A stretch of 64,000 nt of DNA from FEN-1191 sp036490715 (GTDB lineage Bacteria; Pseudomonadota; Gammaproteobacteria; Steroidobacterales; Steroidobacteraceae): the NCBI GenBank assembly GCA_036490715.1, contig DASXDL010000013.1, positions 124,001 through 188,000 of the forward strand, written 5' to 3'. Under the pieces are notes generated by a model. That model searched no databases, was not told the origin of the DNA, and worked only from the letters and a program-made list of their open reading frames with translations. Positions 49,024 through 58,524 of the stretch are shown one piece after another. Both the position numbers and the translations under genes were made by a program. How positions within the stretch are numbered: the first letter of the stretch is position 1; each line of letters begins with the position of its first letter.

Positions 49024-50787
49024 TTGGAATTGAAGAGCGAGTTGGAGCGCCTGATTGGCGAGGCCCTGACCTCGCTGACCGGTTCGATGCTGCCGCAGGC
49101 GGTGGATCCATCCTGGATCTCGGTCGAGCGCGCCCGCGATCCGAGCCACGGCGACTATGCCAGCAACATCGCGCTGCGCCTGTCCAAGAGCGTCGGTCGC
49201 CCGGCGCGCGAGCTGGCGGACGCGATCGTCGCCGCCCTGCCGCCAAGTGCGCAGATCGCGCGGGTCGGCGTGGCCGGAGCCGGGTTCATCAATTTTATGC
49301 TCGCCGGCGATGCTCACAGCGCCGTGCTGCGCCGGGTGCTCGAGCAAGGCGAGCGCTACGGGCAATCCGATGTCGGGCGCGGCCAGCGCGTGATTCTGGA
49401 GTTTGTCTCGGCCAACCCGACCGGCCCGCTGCACGTCGGCCACGGTCGGCAGGCCGCCTACGGCGCAACGCTCGGCAATCTGCTGGCCGCCATCGGCCAC
49501 GAGGTGCATCGCGAGTACTACATCAACGATGCCGGGCGGCAGATGGACATCCTCACGCTCAGCACCTGGCTGCGCTACCTGGAAGCGCGCGGCGAGACGC
49601 TGCCGTTTCCATCCAACGGCTATCGCGGCGACTACGTGCGCGAGATCGCCGCGGCGCTCGAGCGCGATCACGGCGCGGCGCTGCAGCGCCCGGCGGCCCA
49701 GCTGCTGCGTGGCCTGCCGCCGGATGCGCCGGCTGGCGACCAGGATCGGCACGTCGATGCGCTGATCGAGCGCATGCGCGAGCTGCTCGGAACGCAGGGA
49801 TTCGACACGGTGCTGGAGCTGGCACTGCAGGTGATGCTGGCCGATATCCGCGATGACCTGACCGGCTTTGGGGTGCTGTTCGACCGCTGGTATTCGGAGC
49901 GCGAGCTAGTGCGCAGCGGCGCGGTCGAACATGCGCTCGAGAAGCTGCGAGCGCGCGGCGCGCTGTACGACAAGGATGGGGCGGTATGGTTTCGCGCCAG
50001 CCAGTTCGGCGACGACGAGGACCGGGTGCTGGTGCGCGCCAACGGCCAGAAGACCTACTTCGCTCCGGACATTGCCTATCATCTGCAGAAGCGCGAGCGC
50101 GGCTTTACGCGTCTGATCGACGTGCTCGGGGCCGACCACCACGGCTACGTGGCGCGCGTGCGCGGTGCACTGGTGGCGATGGGCGAGCCGGGCGACAGCC
50201 TCGAGGCCTGTCTGATGCAGTTCGTCAGCCTGTTTCGTGGCGGCGACAAGATCCCGATGGGCAAGCGTGAGGCGCAGTTCGTTACGCTGCGACAATTGCG
50301 CGAGGAGGTCGGCAACGACGCCTGCCGGCTGTTCTACCTGATGCGCAGCCACGATCAGCAGCTCGACTTCGATCTCGAGCTGGCCAAGACGCGCACCAAC
50401 GACAACCCGGTGTTCTACATCCAATACGCGCACGCGCGCGTTGCCAGCGTCATGAAGCAGCTCGCGGCCCGTCAACTTGAGTACGATGCGACCATGGCGC
50501 TAGAGCACCTCGGCCGCCTCGACAGCCCGCACGAACAGGCGCTGCTGCGCGAGCTGGCGCGTTACCCGGACGTGGTTCGACTGGCGGCGAGCTCGCGTGC
50601 CCCGCATACGCTGGTGCACTACCTGCGCGAGCTCGCGAACGCCTTTCACACCTGGTACAACGCGGCCACGTTTCTGGTGGATGATGCAGTGCTGCGCAAT
50701 GCGCGTCTGGCGCTGGCATTGGGGCTGCGCCAGGTAGTGCGCAACGGCCTTGATCTACTGGGCGTGTCCGCGCCGGACAGCATGTGA
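49024..50787 (+). CDS. argS: Arginine-tRNA ligase
   Basis: 587 residues, starting with TTG 49024; TTG 49030 is possible. The N-terminal additional domain of ArgS (about 1-110) is followed by the class I HIGH motif as GPLHVGHGRQAAYG, the YFAPDIAYHLQKRERGF and DVLGADHHGYVARV segments of the catalytic core, and the KMSKS-equivalent region KIPMGKREAQFVTLR. The C-terminal anticodon-binding domain begins near NPVFYIQYAHARVASVMKQL. It charges tRNA-Arg. The stop overlaps by 4 bp (GTGA) with the SPOR gene. Confidence 0.95.
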   Translation: MELKSELERLIGEALTSLTGSMLPQAVDPSWISVERARDPSHGDYASNIALRLSKSVGRPARELADAIVAALPPSAQIARVGVAGAGFINFMLAGDAHSAVLRRVLEQGERYGQSDVGRGQRVILEFVSANPTGPLHVGHGRQAAYGATLGNLLAAIGHEVHREYYINDAGRQMDILTLSTWLRYLEARGETLPFPSNGYRGDYVREIAAALERDHGAALQRPAAQLLRGLPPDAPAGDQDRHVDALIERMRELLGTQGFDTVLELALQVMLADIRDDLTGFGVLFDRWYSERELVRSGAVEHALEKLRARGALYDKDGAVWFRASQFGDDEDRVLVRANGQKTYFAPDIAYHLQKRERGFTRLIDVLGADHHGYVARVRGALVAMGEPGDSLEACLMQFVSLFRGGDKIPMGKREAQFVTLRQLREEVGNDACRLFYLMRSHDQQLDFDLELAKTRTNDNPVFYIQYAHARVASVMKQLAARQLEYDATMALEHLGRLDSPHEQALLRELARYPDVVRLAASSRAPHTLVHYLRELANAFHTWYNAATFLVDDAVLRNARLALALGLRQVVRNGLDLLGVSAPDSM

Positions 50788-51374
50788 GCGCGCGCCGCCT
50801 CACCGGTCGGGACTTCAAGCGCCCACGTCGCAGCGGCTTCGGGGTGCAGCTGGCGCAGCTGCCGATATTCGGGCTCGGACTGGCCGCCGGCCTGTGTGTC
50901 GCGGGTCTGACCTACATCGCCGATCACCGCAGAGCCGATACAACGGCCGAGGCGCCGCGACCGACGCCGCACAAGACTATCGCGGTGGACAGCGCCGATG
51001 CTGCGACTGCCGGTACCACTGGCACTGTCGGCGGCGAAGGCAAGTATGACTTCTACCAGATGCTGCCGAAATTCGAAGTCGTGGTACCGGAGAAGGAACG
51101 CGGCAGCCGGGTGGCGCCGGCGGCGCAGGTCGACCGGCCTGGCATCTACTTTCTTCAGGTGGGCTCGTATCGCGATGTCGACGTGGCCGATCGCATTCAC
51201 GCCCAGCTCGCCAAACTCGGCATTGATTCCACGGTGCAGCGCGTCGCGGTCGATGCCGACGTCTGGCATCGGGTACGCGTCGGCCCGATCAACGATCTGG
51301 CCAAGCTCAACAAGCTGCGTCAGCAGCTGCAGGCCAGCGATCTGGACTCACTGGTAATTCGCGTCGATCAATAG
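50784..51374 (+). CDS. SPOR-domain membrane protein (FtsN-like)
   Basis: 196 residues. A short basic cytoplasmic tail (RRLTGRDFKRPRRSGFG) precedes one membrane helix (LPIFGLGLAAGLCVAGLTYI). A periplasmic linker with the FtsN-like segment KYDFYQMLPKFEVVVPEKE follows, and then a C-terminal SPOR domain (GIYFLQVGSYRDVDVADRIH, then LAKLGIDSTVQRVAV and VRVGPINDLAKLNKLR). The location after argS is the conserved position of ftsN-like genes in gammaproteobacteria. It would bind septal peptidoglycan and act in division. It is shorter than E. coli FtsN (319 aa). Confidence 0.88.
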   Translation: MSARRLTGRDFKRPRRSGFGVQLAQLPIFGLGLAAGLCVAGLTYIADHRRADTTAEAPRPTPHKTIAVDSADAATAGTTGTVGGEGKYDFYQMLPKFEVVVPEKERGSRVAPAAQVDRPGIYFLQVGSYRDVDVADRIHAQLAKLGIDSTVQRVAVDADVWHRVRVGPINDLAKLNKLRQQLQASDLDSLVIRVDQ

Positions 51375-51401
51375 TGTTACGCCTGCGGACGCGAGCGGCT
51401 G

Positions 51402-52040
51402 CTAGCCGCCGGGCTCGTAGAACGGCACGTGCGTGCGCGCAAATTCCTCCCGCGCCTCGCACCGATCGACTCGCGCGGTCAGGGCCGCATAGCGCGTCGG
51501 CAGATCCTGCAGCGCCAGCGCCTCGCGCACGAAGGTCGTGGCACAGGTCAGCGTAATGTCCGACTGGCCTAGCGACTCGCCCAGCAGCCACGCGCGGCCA
51601 GTGACTCCGGTGCAGTAACGCTCGACGTCATCGAGCGCGCCGAACATCTGCGCACGGCAGCGCTGTACCCAGGGCTCGTGGCGCTTGGCGGGCGGCCGGA
51701 ACGCCTGCTCGTAAATCTGCTCGCGGCCTTTTTCGGCGGCGCCGATCGCCAGTGCCGTCAGCCGCAAGGCCGTGCGACGCTCAGGGCCGCGGCGCGGCAG
51801 CAGTGCCCGCTCCGCTCCGACGCGCTCATCCAGATAGTCGAGGATGGCGGCCGATTCGCACAGCACTTCGCCGTCATCGAGCACCAGGGTCGGCACCCGG
51901 CCCAGCGGGTTGTACTGCCGGATGCGCTCGAGATCCTTACCGACCGACCAGTTGGCGTGCTCGTAACCGATGTCCAGCAGCTGCATGCTCACTGCCACCC
52001 GCCGCACGAACGGCGAGTCGAACATGCCGATCAGCAGCAC
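51402..52040 (-). CDS. Glutathione S-transferase family protein
   Basis: 212 residues. The N-terminal thioredoxin-like domain has MFDSPFVRRVAVSMQLLDIG, the cis-Pro region GRVPTLVLDDGEVLCESAAI (Glu-Ser binding the gamma-glutamyl group) and YLDERVG. The C-terminal half is the all-helical domain ending in SDITLTCATTFVREA. The likely catalytic residue is Ser9 of the beta/zeta-like bacterial class. Substrate unknown. It is 6 bp downstream of the NtrX-like gene and closes the long minus-strand operon. gshA elsewhere in the window would supply glutathione. Confidence 0.88.
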   Translation of the reverse strand: MLLIGMFDSPFVRRVAVSMQLLDIGYEHANWSVGKDLERIRQYNPLGRVPTLVLDDGEVLCESAAILDYLDERVGAERALLPRRGPERRTALRLTALAIGAAEKGREQIYEQAFRPPAKRHEPWVQRCRAQMFGALDDVERYCTGVTGRAWLLGESLGQSDITLTCATTFVREALALQDLPTRYAALTARVDRCEAREEFARTHVPFYEPGG

Positions 52041-52046
52041 CGCGGA

Positions 52047-53405
52047 CTATTCCTCGGCGACGTGACCGATCTCGATGCCGAGCGAGCGTAGCTTGCGATA
52101 CAGGTGGGTACGTTCCATGTCGACGCGCTTGGCGAGCAGACCGACCTTGCCATTGCACAGCATCAGCTGCTGCTGCAGATAGGCACGCTCGAACTGCTCA
52201 CGCGCTTCGCGCAGCGGCAACGCCAGCAGGTCGTGCTTCACCAGCGGCTCGTCCGCCGGGGTCTGCGCTTGCAGCTCGCGCTCCACTTCTTCCAGTCCGA
52301 TCTCCTCCGGCCCGCTGTTGAGCAGAAAGCGGCGGGTGAGATTGCGCAGCTCGCGGCCGTTGTCCGGCCACGGATAATTGCGCAAGCGGTTTTGCGCGGC
52401 GACGCTGAAGCGGCGAAACCGCAGGCCTTCGGTCTCGGTCAACACGTCGACGTGATGACGCAGCAGCTCGGGCACATCCTCGGCGTAGTCGCGCAGCGAC
52501 GGCACCCGAGCCATCAGCACCGACAGCTGCGCGTACAGGTCGCGCCGGAACCCTTCGGCCTGCACCCGATTGACGATGCCGGGACGGGCTGAGGAGACGA
52601 TGCGAGCCTCGAACGGCACCGATTCGCCGCCGCCGCGGGTGAAGCGGTCGGTCTCGAGCAGCCCGCTCAGCAGCCGCTGCGTGGACTCGGGCAAATCTTC
52701 GATATCGCCGAGGAATAGCGTGCCGCCGCGGGCCTGCTCCAGCAGCCCCGGATGCGCGGCATCCGCCCCCAGCAACAGCGCGGTCGCGGTGTCCTCGCGC
52801 AGCGTGCGGCAATCGACCACGACGAACGGCCCGGCGGCCGACGGTCCGGATTGATGCACGAAGCGCGCCAGCTGTTCGCGGTCGGTGCCGGACTCCCCCA
52901 GCAACAGCAGCGGCGCGCTGTAGGCCGCCAGCCGACTGAGCTCACCGCGCAGCTGGGCGACGGCGCGGCTGCGACCCACCGGTGCGGTCACGCCCGATGC
53001 GCCGCTGCTGACAAACTTGCCGCTCGGTCGGCGTGCGCGCGCGTCGAGCGCGCGCTCGACGGTACGCAGCAGCTTGGCCAGTGACAGCGGCTTTTCGACG
53101 AAGTCGTAGGCGCCGAGTCGCGTGGCCTCGACCGCGGTATCGACCGTGCCGTGACCAGACATCATCACGACCGGACAGGCATCGCTGGCGTCGGTGGACC
53201 ACTCGCGCAGCAGCGTGATGCCGTCGGTGTCGGGCATCCAGATGTCGAGCAGCACCAGATCGGGCGTCTGCCGCGCGCGCGCCGCTCGCGCCTGGCCGGC
53301 GTCGGCCGCCACTTCGACGTCGTAACCCTCTTCAGTGAGGATCTCCTGCAGCAGGCGGCGAATGTCCGACTCGTCGTCTACTACCAGGATTCTGCTGGTA
53401 TTCAT
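52047..53405 (-). CDS. NtrX-like response regulator with degenerate AAA+ domain
   Basis: 452 residues. The receiver domain (1-120) has the acidic pocket VVDDESD, phospho-acceptor D54 (LVLLDIWMPD), S83 (MMSGHG) and K105. The central region aligns with sigma-54 activators but has lost their key residues. Walker A reads GESGTDRE (170-177) instead of GESGTGKE. The GAFTGA loop is absent (LLLGADAAHPGLLEQARGGT). Walker B reads FLGDIEDLP in place of FLDEIGDLP. The C-terminal Fis-type helix-turn-helix is intact (YLQQQLMLCNGKVGLLAKRV, then DMERTHLYRKL). It should bind DNA and respond to NtrY, but cannot remodel sigma-54 holoenzyme. It overlaps ntrY by 4 bp. Confidence 0.9.
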   Translation of the reverse strand: MNTSRILVVDDESDIRRLLQEILTEEGYDVEVAADAGQARAARARQTPDLVLLDIWMPDTDGITLLREWSTDASDACPVVMMSGHGTVDTAVEATRLGAYDFVEKPLSLAKLLRTVERALDARARRPSGKFVSSGASGVTAPVGRSRAVAQLRGELSRLAAYSAPLLLLGESGTDREQLARFVHQSGPSAAGPFVVVDCRTLREDTATALLLGADAAHPGLLEQARGGTLFLGDIEDLPESTQRLLSGLLETDRFTRGGGESVPFEARIVSSARPGIVNRVQAEGFRRDLYAQLSVLMARVPSLRDYAEDVPELLRHHVDVLTETEGLRFRRFSVAAQNRLRNYPWPDNGRELRNLTRRFLLNSGPEEIGLEEVERELQAQTPADEPLVKHDLLALPLREAREQFERAYLQQQLMLCNGKVGLLAKRVDMERTHLYRKLRSLGIEIGHVAEE

Positions 53406-55630
53406 GCTCGCTCCCTCCGCATTTCCATGCGTCGCTCTCCACCGGCAAGCAGCGCTCTATCCTGATCGCTGACCGGTAGAAAGACCAGTATTCTCGCCCC
53501 GCCTTCCGGCCGATTCTCCGCCTCGACCCGGCCGCCATGTTCTTCGACTATTCGTTTGACGATGGCCAGGCCGAGACCGGTACCGCGCGGCTTACCGCTA
53601 ACGTACGGATCGAACAGCCGGCCCAGCAGTTCCTTTCTAAACCCCGGGCCGTTGTCGCGTACACAGATTACCGCTGTCGCAGCCCCTTCTGCACGTTGTT
53701 GCTGGGTGCTGATTTCGACGCAGCCGTGCGCCACCCCGGTCAGCGCTTCGATGCCGTTGGTGATCAGATTTGCCAGAATCTGGCGCACCCGACCACGGTC
53801 GGCTTCGATCTCGGGCATGCCCGGGTCCAGTTCCAGGCGGATTTCGATGGCCGGATCCTGCAACCGGTACAGCTCGGCGACTTCCTGTACCAGCTGGTTC
53901 AGATTGAAGTGCTGCAGCTTCATGTCAGGGGCGCGCGCGTACTCCGAAAACGCATTCACCATCTGCTTCATCGCGTCGACCTGCTGCACGATGGTGTGGG
54001 TCGCGCGCTCCAGCAGCTGTGCGTCCTCGGCGTTCATCGCGCCGAGAAGTTTGCGGCGCAGCCGATCGGCCGACAGCTGGATCGGCGTCAGCGGATTCTT
54101 GATCTCGTGTGCCAGGCGGCGCGCCACCTCGCCCCAGGCGGCGTCGCGCTGCGCCGCCAGCAGCGCCGTGATGTCGTCAAACACGATCACTACGCCGCCT
54201 AGCTCACGTTCGTCCGGCAGGCGGCTGCAAGCCCATAGCAACACCCGCTCACCGGCTTCTCCCGGCAGCGACAGTTGCTCGCGCCATTCGTCCCAGCCCG
54301 AGGTCAGGCGCGAGCGCACCTCGGCGATGAAAGTCGTGAAGCGCGCACTGCGCACTGACAACTGCGCCAGCGGCTGTCCGCCGGCACCGTCGAAGCTCAT
54401 GCCCAGGATGGTGCCGGCCGACTGATTCGCACTGTGCAGTATCAGCTCGCGATCGGTCACGATCACGCCGGTGGACAGGCGCGATAGGATGATCGCCAGT
54501 CGTTCGCGCTCGCGCTCCACCGCCTGGCGGCTGCGCATCGCTTCCTCGCTGGCGCGCCGCAGTCGCTTGGTCATGTCGTTGAACGAATGCACCAGCAGTC
54601 CCATCTCGTCGCGCGACGATAGCGGCAGGCGCGTGCCCAGCTCGCCCTTGCCGACCGCGCGCGTGCCGGCGATCAGATCCTGGACCGGTCGCGTCAGGCG
54701 CTGCGCCGAAAAGATCGCGCCGTAGACCGCCGCCAGCAGCGTCAGCAGCACCACCAGCGACAAGGTCAGTCGGAAGCTGATCTTCAATGGCTCGCGCACC
54801 GCGGACAGATCACCGTATTGCGATGAGGTGCGCTGCACGCCTTCGGCCAGCGCCGACAGCTCCTGCGGCACCTCGTAGTGAATCAGCACGTAACGACGCG
54901 AGGCGCGGCCGGACACCACGTCGGTGATCGGCGCGGCGGTCTCGATGGTGTACTGGCCGTTGGGCAGCGAATTGAGACTGGCGTAGCTGCGCCCGGTCGC
55001 CAGTTGCAGCGCCACGTCCGGCGGCGACGGCGTCGGCTGCTGCGCCAGCGGCGTGGCGCTGCTGACTGCCGCCGCCCGGCCGTTGGCGTCGTAGACGGTG
55101 ATCTCCTTGGCCTCGGTGGCGCGGCGCTCCTCGTCGAGCCGCTGCAATAGCGCCGGTCCCTGCAGCTCGCGCAGCGAGCGCGCAAAGATATCGGTGCGCC
55201 GAGCCTGCTCGCGCAGGCGCAAGTCCAGCGCCGAACGCGACAGCACCACGGCGTCGTTCAGTCCCTGCCGGATCTCGACCCGGAACCAGCTGTCGATGCC
55301 GCGATTGAGGAAGTCGAGCGAGAACAGGTAAACGATCACCAGCGGCGCGATCACCAGCGCGCCGAAGATCAGCACCGTGCGCATCGCCAGGCGCGAACCG
55401 GGCACGTGATCGCGGAAATCGCGGTACAGCTGCCAGAACTTGCGCACCAGCAGCACCAACAGCGCCATCGCGCCGCAGATGTTCACCAGCAGGATGTACG
55501 GCTGCCAGCGCGAGAACTGCGCCGAATTCTCCACGCTGCCGGCCAGCAGCAGTAACGCCGCGACCCCGGCAGCGAATGCGGCCGCGGTCAGGGTGCGCAC
55601 GGCGAAGCGCCTTATAGGGTCAGCATCCAT
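53402..55630 (-). CDS. NtrY-like sensor histidine kinase
   Basis: 742 residues from ATG 55630, overlapping the DUF4390 gene by 19 bp. Three membrane helices lie in the first 110 residues (TAAAFAAGVAALLLLAGSV, YILLVNICGAMALLVLLV, MRTVLIFGALVIAPLVIVYL). An extracytoplasmic sensing segment of about 160 residues, a fourth helix and a HAMP domain (SAQRLTRPVQDLIAGTRAV) follow. Next come a PAS domain (about 390-500) and the kinase core: H-box RRLAHEIKNPLTPIQLSADR, N-box NLITNGIEAL, and G boxes DNGPGF and GTGLGLAIVKRIVEEHGG. All catalytic motifs are intact. It would phosphorylate the NtrX-like regulator. The stimulus is unknown; NtrYX systems respond to redox or nitrogen cues. Confidence 0.92.
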   Translation of the reverse strand: MDADPIRRFAVRTLTAAAFAAGVAALLLLAGSVENSAQFSRWQPYILLVNICGAMALLVLLVRKFWQLYRDFRDHVPGSRLAMRTVLIFGALVIAPLVIVYLFSLDFLNRGIDSWFRVEIRQGLNDAVVLSRSALDLRLREQARRTDIFARSLRELQGPALLQRLDEERRATEAKEITVYDANGRAAAVSSATPLAQQPTPSPPDVALQLATGRSYASLNSLPNGQYTIETAAPITDVVSGRASRRYVLIHYEVPQELSALAEGVQRTSSQYGDLSAVREPLKISFRLTLSLVVLLTLLAAVYGAIFSAQRLTRPVQDLIAGTRAVGKGELGTRLPLSSRDEMGLLVHSFNDMTKRLRRASEEAMRSRQAVERERERLAIILSRLSTGVIVTDRELILHSANQSAGTILGMSFDGAGGQPLAQLSVRSARFTTFIAEVRSRLTSGWDEWREQLSLPGEAGERVLLWACSRLPDERELGGVVIVFDDITALLAAQRDAAWGEVARRLAHEIKNPLTPIQLSADRLRRKLLGAMNAEDAQLLERATHTIVQQVDAMKQMVNAFSEYARAPDMKLQHFNLNQLVQEVAELYRLQDPAIEIRLELDPGMPEIEADRGRVRQILANLITNGIEALTGVAHGCVEISTQQQRAEGAATAVICVRDNGPGFRKELLGRLFDPYVSGKPRGTGLGLAIVKRIVEEHGGRVEAENRPEGGARILVFLPVSDQDRALLAGGERRMEMRRERA

Positions 55631-56190
55631 GTGTACCAGTCGGTGGTGCGATGCCAGTCGTCGGTCCAGAACAGCAGTCCGCGCAGTGCGTCGGGCATGC
55701 GGCCGCGGCGCACGCCGGCGCGCACCGCCGCCTCCCACGGCGCCTCGCCGCGCAGCTGCGATTGCACCAGGATCGGCAGATCCTCGATGCGGCCGAGCTT
55801 GTCGATGGCGGCCTCCAGCGTGCTGAAGCTCTCCTGCTCGATACCGGCCTCATTGCGCAGAACGTAGCGGTCGGTGACCGCGTGATAGGTCAGCTCGCGC
55901 CGCAGTGTCATCTCCAGCAGCGTCGCGTTCATCCACAGCCGTCGATGGCGGCTGATGCTGACGTCGAGGTCGAACTGCAGGGTGACGCCGTCGTGCAGGG
56001 CGCTGCGGATGCGATCATTGACCGGATACTCGATGTGCGCGCTCAGCTGCAGCACGCCATGATCGACCACGATGAAGGCCGAGCGGATCTGAAAGTCGCC
56101 GGCCAGCGAGCCGGCCGCGCGCGCGCCCTGGGGAGCGGGCACCGCGGATAGCAGCACCAGAGCGACACCTAGACTGCCGAGCGTTTTCAC
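55612..56190 (-). CDS. DUF4390 secreted protein
   Basis: 192 residues with a signal peptide (LGVALVLLSAVPAPQGARA). The mature domain begins FQIRSAFIVVDHGVLQLSAH and continues with alternating strands, plus LWMNATLLEMTLRRELTYHA and RYVLRNEAGIEQESFSTLEA, matching the DUF4390 family found in front of ntrY in beta- and gammaproteobacteria. It is predicted periplasmic and may modulate the NtrY sensor. This is inference from gene order. It ends inside the ntrY start region. Confidence 0.85.
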   Translation of the reverse strand: MKTLGSLGVALVLLSAVPAPQGARAAGSLAGDFQIRSAFIVVDHGVLQLSAHIEYPVNDRIRSALHDGVTLQFDLDVSISRHRRLWMNATLLEMTLRRELTYHAVTDRYVLRNEAGIEQESFSTLEAAIDKLGRIEDLPILVQSQLRGEAPWEAAVRAGVRRGRMPDALRGLLFWTDDWHRTTDWYTWMLTL

Positions 56191-56272
56191 GGATACCTTG
56201 GACCGGGCCTTGAGGTGTTGCGTTTCGTCGACGTCGCGCCGCCACGAGCGCCGCTGCTTTTAGGCCACAGTT

Positions 56273-57595
56273 CTAAGTCACTGTCAGGCAAGCATAATAG
56301 AACCCGTCGGTTCGCGCCGCACTGCCTGGCAGCAGCTGCGCCCCGCAGACGCGAGGCAAAAGACCCGGCGCTGCCAGCGACGGCAGGGGCGCGAGGCGCG
56401 CGCGTGGCTGCTGCGCCAGCACGGCCTGCACCACGGTTTCGTTCTCGCTCGGCAGCACCGAGCAGGTGCAATAGAGCAAGCATCCGCCCGGCCGCAGCAG
56501 GCCCAGGCAGCGGCTGAGCAGCGATTGTTGCAACGCGGCAAAACTCTCGATGTCCGCCGGCCGCCGCAGCAGCTTGATATCCGGGTGGCGCCGGATCACC
56601 CCGGAACCCGAGCACGGGGCGTCGAGCAAAATGCGATCGAACGGCATTTGGTTCCACCAGTGGGGGGCTGCGCGCAGATCCGCGGTCACTACCCGGGCCT
56701 GACGGCGCAGGCGCGCCAGATTGGCCTCGATGCGCGGCACGCGCTTAGGGTCCAGCTCGACCGCCGTCAGGTCGAGTTCGCCGTCCACCGCCTCCAGCAG
56801 CGCACCGGTCTTGCCGCCGGGCGCCGCGCAGGCATCCAGCACCCGCTCGCCCGGCCGCACTTGCAGTAACTGCGCCGCGAACTGCGCGCCGGCGTCCTGC
56901 ACCGAGACCAGGCCGTCGGCAAACCCCGGCAGCGCCTCGACCGCGACCGGCTGCTCCAGAATCAACGCGGCGGGCAGCCAGTCGAGCGCTTGTGCCGACA
57001 TGCCGCGCTGTGCCAGCTGCTCCAGGTAGTCCGCGCGCGTGACGCGGCTGCGATCCAGGCGCAGCGTCATCGGCGGATGTTCATTATTGGCGGCCACGAT
57101 CTGCGGCCACTGCTCGGGCCACGCGTTCTGCAGTGCCTGCAGCAGCCAGGCCGGATGCGCGCTGGCCGCGGCTTCGTCCGCCAGAGCATGCGCCAGCAAA
57201 GTCGATCGCTCACGCCGGAATCGTCGCAACAGCGCGTTGATCAGACCGGCGGCGCGCGGCTGGCGCAGCATGCGGGCAGCGTCCACGGCGCTCGAGACCG
57301 TGAGTTCCGGCGCGGTGCGCGCGTACTCGAGCTGATGCAGAGTCACGACCAGCAGGGCCCGCAGCGTCGGTGCCAACGTGCGCCCCGCCAGCAGCGCGTC
57401 GGTGATCGCGGCCAGGCGACCATACCAGCGCAATGATCCGAGCGTGATGGCGCGAATGGCGGCGGTCTGCGCTGCGCCGGAAGTTGCACGCATCAAAGTT
57501 TCATCGGCCGAGCGGCCGGCCGATGCCACGCCGGCCACGGCCCCGGCTGCGCCAGCCAGCGTCCGGGCCAGCGCCGATGGCGGCGAAGAGCTCAC
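56273..57595 (-). CDS. rsmB: 16S rRNA (cytosine-967-C5)-methyltransferase
   Basis: 440 residues starting at GTG 57595, which overlaps the fmt stop (GTGA). The N-terminal NusB-like RNA-binding domain (about 35-165; SAVDAARMLRQPRAAGLINA) leads to a Rossmann methyltransferase: LDACAAPGGKTGALLEAVDG binds SAM, and DRILLDAPCSGSGVIRRHPD and LLYCTCSVLPSENE carry the two catalytic cysteines (PC and TC motifs). It modifies C967 of 16S rRNA. A frame continuing upstream through fmt is not coding. The N-terminus up to about residue 35 is poorly conserved. Confidence 0.94.
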   Translation of the reverse strand: MSSSPPSALARTLAGAAGAVAGVASAGRSADETLMRATSGAAQTAAIRAITLGSLRWYGRLAAITDALLAGRTLAPTLRALLVVTLHQLEYARTAPELTVSSAVDAARMLRQPRAAGLINALLRRFRRERSTLLAHALADEAAASAHPAWLLQALQNAWPEQWPQIVAANNEHPPMTLRLDRSRVTRADYLEQLAQRGMSAQALDWLPAALILEQPVAVEALPGFADGLVSVQDAGAQFAAQLLQVRPGERVLDACAAPGGKTGALLEAVDGELDLTAVELDPKRVPRIEANLARLRRQARVVTADLRAAPHWWNQMPFDRILLDAPCSGSGVIRRHPDIKLLRRPADIESFAALQQSLLSRCLGLLRPGGCLLYCTCSVLPSENETVVQAVLAQQPRARLAPLPSLAAPGLLPRVCGAQLLPGSAARTDGFYYACLTVT

Positions 57596-58521
57596 CCGAG
57601 ACGCAGCCCGGCCAACCCCTGGGCGCTGCAAAACTCGCGCGCCGATAGCACGCGACGGCCGGCGAGCTGCAGCCGGGTCAGACCGAGGCGTCCGACACCG
57701 CATTGGACCAGCAGTTGCTGCTGTTCCAGGCCGAGAATCTCGCCGGCAACGCCGCTGGCACCGCCGTCGATCAGCTGTGCCTCCCAGATTCGCAGCTGCC
57801 GCCCCTGCAACAGCGTCTGTGCCACCGGGGCAGGGTTGAGCGCCCGAATCTGGCGATGGATATCGACCGCGCTGCTGCCCCAATCGATGTCGGCATCGCG
57901 CTTGTCGAGCTTGGGCGCGTAACTGACGCCGTGCTCGGGCTGCGGCCGCGGCTTCAATCGTCCCTGCTGCGCCTCGTCCAGGGTCGCCAGCAGTAGCCCC
58001 GCGCCCAAGCTCGAGAGTTGATCCTGCAGTTGCTGCGCGCTCGCTTGCGGATCGATCGGCAATGACTGCTGCGCCAGGATCGGTCCGGCATCGAGCTGCT
58101 GGATGATCTGCATGATGGTGATGCCGGAATCGGTGTCGCCGGCGAGGATGGCGCGCTGGATCGGGGCCGCGCCGCGCCAGCGCGGCAACAGCGAGGCGTG
58201 CACGTTGATGCATCCGAGTCGCGGCAAGGTCAATACCGGCGGCGGCAGAATAAGGCCGTAGGCCACCACCACCAGTGCCTCCGGCGCCCAGGACTGCAAC
58301 GCGGCGCGCGCCGCGGCGTCGCGCAGATCCGGCGGCTGCGACAGCGGCAGCTGCAGCTGCAGCGCCAGCTGTTTGATCGGACTTGCGCCGAGGGTGCGGC
58401 CACGGCCGGAGGGCCGATCAGGCTGGGTCAGGACTCCAACCAGCCGATGCGATGAGTTCGCCAAGGCCTGCAGCGTCGGCACGGCGAACTCCGGCGTGCC
58501 GGCAAACGCGATCCGCAGCAT
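57592..58521 (-). CDS. fmt: Methionyl-tRNA formyltransferase
   Basis: 309 residues. The N-terminal formyltransferase fold has IAFAGTPEFAVPTLQAL, VLTQPDRPSGRGR and the catalytic N-H-D set in CINVHASLLPRWRGAAPIQR and ITIMQIIQQLDAGPIL. The C-terminal OB-like domain starts near KLDKRDADIDWGSSA. It formylates initiator tRNA. def lies 3 bp upstream and rsmB overlaps downstream, the standard def-fmt-rsmB order. Confidence 0.95.
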   Translation of the reverse strand: MLRIAFAGTPEFAVPTLQALANSSHRLVGVLTQPDRPSGRGRTLGASPIKQLALQLQLPLSQPPDLRDAAARAALQSWAPEALVVVAYGLILPPPVLTLPRLGCINVHASLLPRWRGAAPIQRAILAGDTDSGITIMQIIQQLDAGPILAQQSLPIDPQASAQQLQDQLSSLGAGLLLATLDEAQQGRLKPRPQPEHGVSYAPKLDKRDADIDWGSSAVDIHRQIRALNPAPVAQTLLQGRQLRIWEAQLIDGGASGVAGEILGLEQQQLLVQCGVGRLGLTRLQLAGRRVLSAREFCSAQGLAGLRLG

Positions 58522-58524
58522 GGC

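Noticed and set aside
51394..51408. GCGGCT/AGCCGC hairpin at the GST stop as a bidirectional terminator
   Set aside because: It overlaps the GST stop codon and has no T run on either side.
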